Source of the DNA: Paenibacillus ottowii
GTDB taxonomy: Bacteria > Bacillota > Bacilli > Paenibacillales > Paenibacillaceae
NCBI RefSeq assembly: GCF_006874425.1
Contig: NZ_VIJZ01000013.1
Coordinates: 42,116 to 106,115 of the forward strand
DNA length: 64,000 nt
Direction of reading: 5' to 3'
The first letter of the stretch is position 1. Each line of letters opens with the position of its first letter. Both the position numbers and the translations under genes were made by a program. The notes beneath the pieces are model-generated. The model was not told the DNA's origin, did no database searches, and saw nothing but the letters and a program-made list of their open reading frames with translations. Below are positions 59,338 through 64,000 of the stretch, piece after piece.

Positions 59338-60885
59338 TCAAGACTGTAGGGACTTGGCCTGAAATTCTGCAATATCCTTGAACTCTTCTTCAAATTTACG
59401 CGAAATACGAATATAGATCGGCAGTAAATCGCGATAGATATCTACATGCTCTGGCGCAGGTTTATGCTGATGAGTGGTGCCGATCATACCAGATACTGCA
59501 TCTAGCGAGTCAATTCGCCCCAACGCATACAAGCCTAGAATAGCTGCGCCCAGGCATGAGCTTTCCAGACTTTCTGGAATAATGACTTCTTGATCAAAAA
59601 TATCCGCCATGAGCTGCCTCCATAGCTCGGAGCGTGCAAACCCACCCGTGGCGTGAATGACTGACGGTCTGTCGATGACCTCCTCCATGGCGAGCATGAC
59701 TGTGTATAGATTGAACAGTACGCCCTCCAGTGCGGCACGAATCATATGCTCTTTTTTGTGGCGGAGGGACAGGCCGAAAAAGGAGCCGCGCGCATTAGGG
59801 TCCCACAGAGGAGCGCGTTCGCCGGATAAATACGGAAGGAAAAGCAGACCGTCCGAGCCGGGACGCACCTGTTCCGCGATTTGGGTCAGTACATGATACG
59901 GATCAATTCCTAAGCGTTTGGCAGTTTCCACCTCAGAGGCTGCAAATTCATCCCGTATCCAGCGGAACACGATACCGCCATTGTTTACCGGGCCGCCGAT
60001 AACCCACAGCTTTTCGGTCAGGGCGTAACAGAAAAAGCGCCCTTTATCATCGGTGAGAGGCTTATCAACTACAGTCCGGATGGCTCCGCTGGTGCCGATG
60101 GTAACAGCGACAACTCCAGGTTTGATCGCATTCACACCGAGGTTGGACAAGACACCGTCGCTGGCTCCAATCACAAAAGGGGTCGTCTCCAACAAGCCCA
60201 TGTCATGTGCATAGGTCGCATCCAGTCCTTTCAGTACATGAGTTGTCGGTACCAGCTCAGACAGTTGCTCCTTCCTCACCCCTGCAATGGTGAGCGCTTC
60301 CTCGTCCCAATCTAGCTGTTTCAAATTCATGAGTCCGGTAGCGGAGGCGATCGAATGGTCCACCACATATTGGTGGAATAAACGGGCAAAGACGTATTCT
60401 TTTATAGAAATAAATTTGTACGTCTCGGCTGCAACATCCGGTAAATTCCGTGTAATCCACATCAATTTCGTCAGTGGTGACATAGGATGAATGGGTGTTC
60501 CAGTGCGTAAATAAATATCGTGTCCGTTGTATTTATGCTTGAGCGCTTCAGCCCATTTGGCACTACGGTTATCTGCCCAAGTGATGGAGGCAGTCAGTGG
60601 CTTACCGTTCTTGTCCACCGCCAGAACGCTGTGCATAGCCGAACTGAAGGAGACGAACAGTACATGTTCGGCGGGTACTCCGCTTTGTGTCATGACCTCT
60701 TGCACTGTCGTTACGACAGCTTTAAAAATATCTTCAGGGTCCTGTTCTGCCGCATCCGGCTCAGGTGTATGGAGTGGATATCCCACATGATGCTGCGCAG
60801 CAATATTGCCGCTTTCTTCGAAAAGCACTGCCTTGGTACTGGTCGTGCCGATATCGACGCCGATCATATATCGGGTGTTGGTCAT
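59338..60885 (-). CDS. gntK: Gluconokinase (FGGY carbohydrate kinase)
   Basis: A 515-residue FGGY kinase that phosphorylates D-gluconate to 6-phosphogluconate. YMIGVDIGTTSTKAVLFEE opens the first actin-like domain. ITWADNRSAKWAE, GASDGVLSNLGVNAI, VAVTIGTSGAIRTV and FLPYLSGERAPLWDPNARG are gluconokinase hallmarks, and HATGGFARSELWRQLMADIFDQEV closes the ATP site. The ATG at 60885 has GGGGGAG 8 bases upstream. It lies 258 bases downstream of gntR on the same strand, with a GntR-like operator between (61029-61043). The permease gntP and dehydrogenase gntZ are not adjacent. Confidence 0.92.
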   Translation of the reverse strand: MTNTRYMIGVDIGTTSTKAVLFEESGNIAAQHHVGYPLHTPEPDAAEQDPEDIFKAVVTTVQEVMTQSGVPAEHVLFVSFSSAMHSVLAVDKNGKPLTASITWADNRSAKWAEALKHKYNGHDIYLRTGTPIHPMSPLTKLMWITRNLPDVAAETYKFISIKEYVFARLFHQYVVDHSIASATGLMNLKQLDWDEEALTIAGVRKEQLSELVPTTHVLKGLDATYAHDMGLLETTPFVIGASDGVLSNLGVNAIKPGVVAVTIGTSGAIRTVVDKPLTDDKGRFFCYALTEKLWVIGGPVNNGGIVFRWIRDEFAASEVETAKRLGIDPYHVLTQIAEQVRPGSDGLLFLPYLSGERAPLWDPNARGSFFGLSLRHKKEHMIRAALEGVLFNLYTVMLAMEEVIDRPSVIHATGGFARSELWRQLMADIFDQEVIIPESLESSCLGAAILGLYALGRIDSLDAVSGMIGTTHQHKPAPEHVDIYRDLLPIYIRISRKFEEEFKDIAEFQAKSLQS

Positions 60886-61028
60886 GTTCAATCTCCCCCT
60901 CACTTACCTTATTAGCTATTATCGTTAAATTAACACATTCAGCAGCATAATCAAACCGAATGCGATCAGGGAGAGGATGGTTCATAACATTCAAAAGAAT
61001 GAAGGCAATAATATGTATAGATAAATGT

Positions 61029-61043
61029 ATACTTGTCGACAAT
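61029..61043 (-). promoter_or_regulatory. GntR-like operator upstream of gntK
   Basis: ATACTTGTCGACAAT, with a perfect TTGTCGACAA core. It resembles the operator before gntR and the B. subtilis gnt operator (ATACTTGTATACAAGTAT). It suggests a second regulated start for gntK. Confidence 0.6.
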
Positions 61044-61143
61044 CTAGTCTAAAAAGAGAACCGCGTCAGTTGGAGTGCGCATGGGACTGGCCCCATAAAG
61101 GACGCGATACATTTGGCCTTTGTCAGGTATGTTCCGGCTAGGA

Positions 61144-61833
61144 TCATGTCTTTCTATAGGAGGATAATACGCTATCGTTAACAGCGTTGCGAGTGTCCCG
61201 GTAATGTTCCTCAATGAGTCGGGATAACTCTTGATCATTCCCTTGTTTCAAAGCATTTGCGAAGGTGCGGTGCTTGTGAATCGTGACTTGAGATTCTTCG
61301 ATGTTGGACGCAAATCGTTGTTCTGTCGCAGCCAGCATAACCGTCAGGATCAACTGTCTCATGCCATTCCAGGTATGGAGAATACGGGTATGGCCTGCTT
61401 CCAGAACCAGAGCTTCATGAAAATTAAAATCTTGAAGAGAAAACTCAGCGATATCCTTGTGCTTGAGAGCGACTTCCATTTTGTCGATCATCTGATTTAA
61501 AGTGGTTACCAATATGGTGTTATCCTTATGTACATACCTTTGAACAACAAAATGCTCGATCAGCATTCGTACGTCGAATAGCTCCTCCATATCAGCGGGT
61601 GTCATGCCGATCACAACCGCCCCCATACGCTCCAAGCGGATAAGTCCTTCGCCCGAGAGTACTTTCATGGCTTCACGCACAGGAGAACGACTGGTACCAA
61701 AATCAGCAGCAATCTGATTTTCAGATAGAACAGTGCCGGGCGTCTGCACACCGCGTATAATCTGAAGCCGTAGCTCACAAGTAATCCTTTCTCCGAGTGA
61801 TGCTCCCTGTAACCAGGTTGTTGGATATTTCAT
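61144..61833 (-). CDS. gntR: Gluconate operon repressor GntR (FCD-type GntR family)
   Basis: A 229-residue repressor. The winged-helix domain (about 14-80) includes ITCELRLQIIRGVQTPGTVLSENQIAADFGTSRSPVREAMKVLSGEGLI. The all-helical FCD effector domain (about 90-220) has the metal-binding pattern D/N-x-x-FH (DFNFHEALVLEAGHTRIL). Gluconate should release it from DNA. It precedes gntK, and an operator nearly identical to the B. subtilis gnt operator lies just before its start, so it is autoregulated. TAGGAG precedes the ATG. Confidence 0.92.
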   Translation of the reverse strand: MKYPTTWLQGASLGERITCELRLQIIRGVQTPGTVLSENQIAADFGTSRSPVREAMKVLSGEGLIRLERMGAVVIGMTPADMEELFDVRMLIEHFVVQRYVHKDNTILVTTLNQMIDKMEVALKHKDIAEFSLQDFNFHEALVLEAGHTRILHTWNGMRQLILTVMLAATEQRFASNIEESQVTIHKHRTFANALKQGNDQELSRLIEEHYRDTRNAVNDSVLSSYRKT

Positions 61834-61863
61834 AGAATACTCCTATCCTGCAAATAATTTTGC

Positions 61864-61924
61864 ATACTTGTATACAAATTATGGAGTATTATATAACCCG
61901 TTTAGGCCCTTGTAAACGGTATCA
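61864..61924 (-). promoter_or_regulatory. gntR promoter with GntR operator and CcpA cre site
   Basis: On the minus strand: -35 TTTACA (61916-61911), 17-base spacer, -10 TATAAT (61893-61888). The cre site TGTAAACGGTATCA (61911-61924, plus strand) matches the consensus TGWAANCGNTNWCA at every position and covers the -35. The operator ATACTTGTATACAAATTA (61864-61881) lies at the transcription start. Together they give gluconate induction and glucose repression. Confidence 0.88.
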
Positions 61925-62024
61925 ATTGACATCGGTTCCATTTCACTGCTTTTAGCGTTACAATAGAAGCAGAAAAAGAAACAGTGAAAAGTGGAACGAA
62001 CACGGATAAGAAGGAGAACGTTTA

Positions 62025-62771
62025 ATGATTATCATTAAAACCAAAGAACAAATTGAAAATATGAAAAAAGCTGGCGAAATTTTGGCTGCCTGCCACCGGG
62101 AAATTGCTAAAATGATTAAACCAGGTATTACGACACTGGAAATTGACGCCTTTGCGGAATCATTTATGAAGAAGCATGGTGCAACACCGGAGCAAAAGGG
62201 CTACAACGGCTACCAGTTTGCAACTTGTGGTTCACCTAATGATGTAATTTGCCACGGTTTTCCGAACAAAACACCGTTGAAGGACGGCGACATCGTGACG
62301 ATCGACATGGTTGTGAACTTGAATGGCTGGCTGGCAGATTCTGCTTGGTCGTATGCGGTAGGGAATGTGTCTGAGCAGGCACAAAAGCTGTTGGACGTTA
62401 CCAAAGAGTCTTTGTATAAAGGAATTGAGCAAGCCGTTGTTGGTAATCGGATCGGCGATATTTCCCATGCAATCCAAACTTACGCGGAAGCCGAAGGGTT
62501 CTCAGTCGTACGCGAATTTATTGGGCATGGCATTGGGGAAGAAATGCATGAGCAACCGCAGGTTCCGCATTACGGACCTCCACACCGTGGACCACGCTTG
62601 AAAGAGGGTATGGTCATTACAATTGAGCCGATGCTCAACACAGGCACATACCGCAGTAAAATTGATGCGGACGGCTGGACCGCACGTACGTTGGACGGCG
62701 GTTTGTCGGCACAATATGAGCATACGTTGGCAATTACAGCAGACGGTCCAATTATTTTGACGCAGCAATAA
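62025..62771 (+). CDS. map: Methionine aminopeptidase, type I
   Basis: A 248-residue pita-bread metalloprotease that removes the initiator methionine. Metal ligands: D in TIDMVVNLNGW, D in LADSAWSY, H in IGHGIGEEMHEQP, E in ITIEPML, E in QYEHTLAI; the substrate His is in DVICHGFP. Type I, without the N-terminal zinc extension. AAGGAG lies 8 bases before the ATG. It is monocistronic and not in a ribosomal-protein operon, so it is probably the second copy (MapB/YflG kind) rather than the essential operon copy. Confidence 0.93.
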   Translation: MIIIKTKEQIENMKKAGEILAACHREIAKMIKPGITTLEIDAFAESFMKKHGATPEQKGYNGYQFATCGSPNDVICHGFPNKTPLKDGDIVTIDMVVNLNGWLADSAWSYAVGNVSEQAQKLLDVTKESLYKGIEQAVVGNRIGDISHAIQTYAEAEGFSVVREFIGHGIGEEMHEQPQVPHYGPPHRGPRLKEGMVITIEPMLNTGTYRSKIDADGWTARTLDGGLSAQYEHTLAITADGPIILTQQ

Positions 62772-62830
62772 AAGCAGCATCCAATAGTAGTTTACAGATG
62801 AGCAAATAAAGAGAGTTAGGCATATTACAG

Positions 62831-62864
62831 AAAAAGGGGTGTCCAGAGGGGCAACCCCTTTTTG
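62831..62864 (+). terminator. Terminator of map
   Basis: AAAAAGGGGT (62831-62840) and ACCCCTTTTT (62854-62863): perfect 10-base stem. Confidence 0.88.
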
Positions 62865-62870
62865 TTACGT

Positions 62871-63034
62871 TCATTCTATAAAAGAATTTTCTGGTGCTGA
62901 TCCTCCGCCATTTTTAAACAATTGCTGGATTTTACTTTTCGTGCTCCAAAACACATGAAGGTTTTCGTGGTATTCAAAAACAAGGTCATTTTCTGACTCA
63001 GTTATGGTGCTTACTCTAAAGCAACGCCTACATT
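62871..63034 (-). pseudogene. Possible 3' remnant of an unidentified gene
   Basis: A minus-strand frame open from about 63034 to the TGA at 62871-62873. It reads FRVSTITESENDLVFEY then HENLHVFWSTKSKIQQLF and KNGGGSAPENSFIE. The composition looks protein-like, but there is no start codon with a ribosome-binding site and a stop lies upstream. Just beyond, a different frame reads RLEWAINNVGVALE, which recalls the NNAG motif of short-chain dehydrogenases. Probably decayed fragments in the spacer before the rRNA operon. Confidence 0.3.
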
Positions 63035-63339
63035 ATTGATCGCCCACTCTAGACGTCCGCAATGTCATCAAGCCACTAAGCATGAAAAGCATTTTTTAGA
63101 TGCAATAGATCTGTTTAAATACTCGTGTGAATTATAATGAAGAAAAACAAATTCGTTGATGTACATATATAGTAGAACCGGTATTTGCAAATCGATTATT
63201 TATTATTAATTGGGATTATTTTCATGTTGTAATCAACAAAACAAAATGGTATATTAATTGAGCTGACAACAAAACAGCCGTTTCACAAGATGGTAAATAG
63301 GGTGAGATAATCTTTGTAAGAAAGAAGAAAAAATAACCC

Positions 63340-63368
63340 TTGCATTTTTGAAACGAACATGATATGAT
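63340..63368 (+). promoter_or_regulatory. rrn operon promoter
   Basis: TTGCAT (63340-63345), 17-base spacer, TATGAT (63363-63368), about 165 bases before 16S. A weaker upstream candidate (TTCACA with GATAAT around 63281-63311) could be a P1. Confidence 0.78.
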
Positions 63369-63405
63369 CTTATAGCTGCTGAAAAACGCGGCGAAGAAGA
63401 AAGTT

Positions 63406-63426
63406 TGATCTTTGAAAACTGAACAA
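63406..63426 (+). promoter_or_regulatory. rrn leader boxA-like antitermination site
   Basis: TGATCTTTGAAAACTGAACA, the usual boxA-containing leader sequence of Firmicute rRNA operons, bound by NusB/NusE. Located between the promoter and 16S. Confidence 0.72.
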
Positions 63427-63531
63427 CGAGTGAGTAAACTGATTTTGTTCGCAAAATCAAACATGAGATATTTTATCTCGTCAGTTTCAAATGAGCTAAT
63501 CGCTCTTTTAATAAACCAGCTTCGGTTGGTC

Positions 63532-64000
<469 letters not shown>

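Overview
The window looks like the chromosome of a Paenibacillus close to P. polymyxa. Evidence: the 5' third of a 16S rRNA gene at the right edge has a Paenibacillus-type sequence; ribosome-binding sites are AGGAGG-rich; the gene content is low-GC Firmicute and spore-former (PdaA, YjcZ-like peptide, SigL/LevR, CsoR-CopZ-CopA, S-layer SLH protein, TPP riboswitch, CcpA cre site). No phage, insertion sequence, CRISPR array or tRNA was recognised. The most unusual parts are small.

Layout. 0-1.5 kb: the 3' end of a LytS-type histidine kinase converges on a response regulator with a BTAD output domain. This repeats, in another orientation, the kinase/regulator pair at 36.8-41.3 kb. 1.6-2.9 kb: a nitroreductase divergent from an HxlR-type redox regulator. 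3-7 kb: an exported GH18 protein, then the ycnJ-ycnI copper genes. 7-9.9 kb: a c-di-GMP cluster (GGDEF/HD-GYP protein, an unreported 31-residue membrane peptide, a DUF5317 protein). 10-16.5 kb: a Bcr/CflA efflux pump, an internally duplicated small protein with an apparent one-base frameshift, the csoR-copZ-copA copper regulon with two CsoR boxes, and a flavin reductase.

16.6-21.5 kb: a thiamine-precursor uptake operon on the minus strand (thiY, thiamine-binding protein, thiX, thiZ, TatD-type hydrolase) behind a TPP riboswitch and terminator. Two related long palindromic elements lie inside this operon. 21.6-30 kb: a PNPOx-type stress protein, a secreted nucleotidase, an EAL protein, an orphan protein of unknown family, an oligo-1,6-glucosidase and PdaA. 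30-32 kb: metN-metP without metQ. 32-33 kb: an aldo/keto reductase pseudogene with an internal deletion. 33.2-36.7 kb: an SLH-anchored surface protein with a six-copy 54-bp tail repeat. 36.8-41.3 kb: a two-kinase hybrid sensor and its BTAD regulator.

41.4-48.6 kb: a complete sigma-54 sugar-uptake circuit. It comprises rpoN, a divergent LevR-type activator, a textbook -24/-12 promoter and a four-gene mannose-family PTS. 49-55.6 kb: a neopullulanase, then a response regulator/kinase/ABC ATPase/two-permease cassette of the antimicrobial-peptide resistance type. 55.6-62.8 kb: ldh, a MerR/coiled-coil protein, kptA, a YjcZ-like peptide, gntR-gntK with operators and a perfect cre site, and map. 62.9-64 kb: rrn promoter, boxA leader and the start of 16S rRNA.

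All calls come from reading the sequence and from family knowledge; no database search was run.
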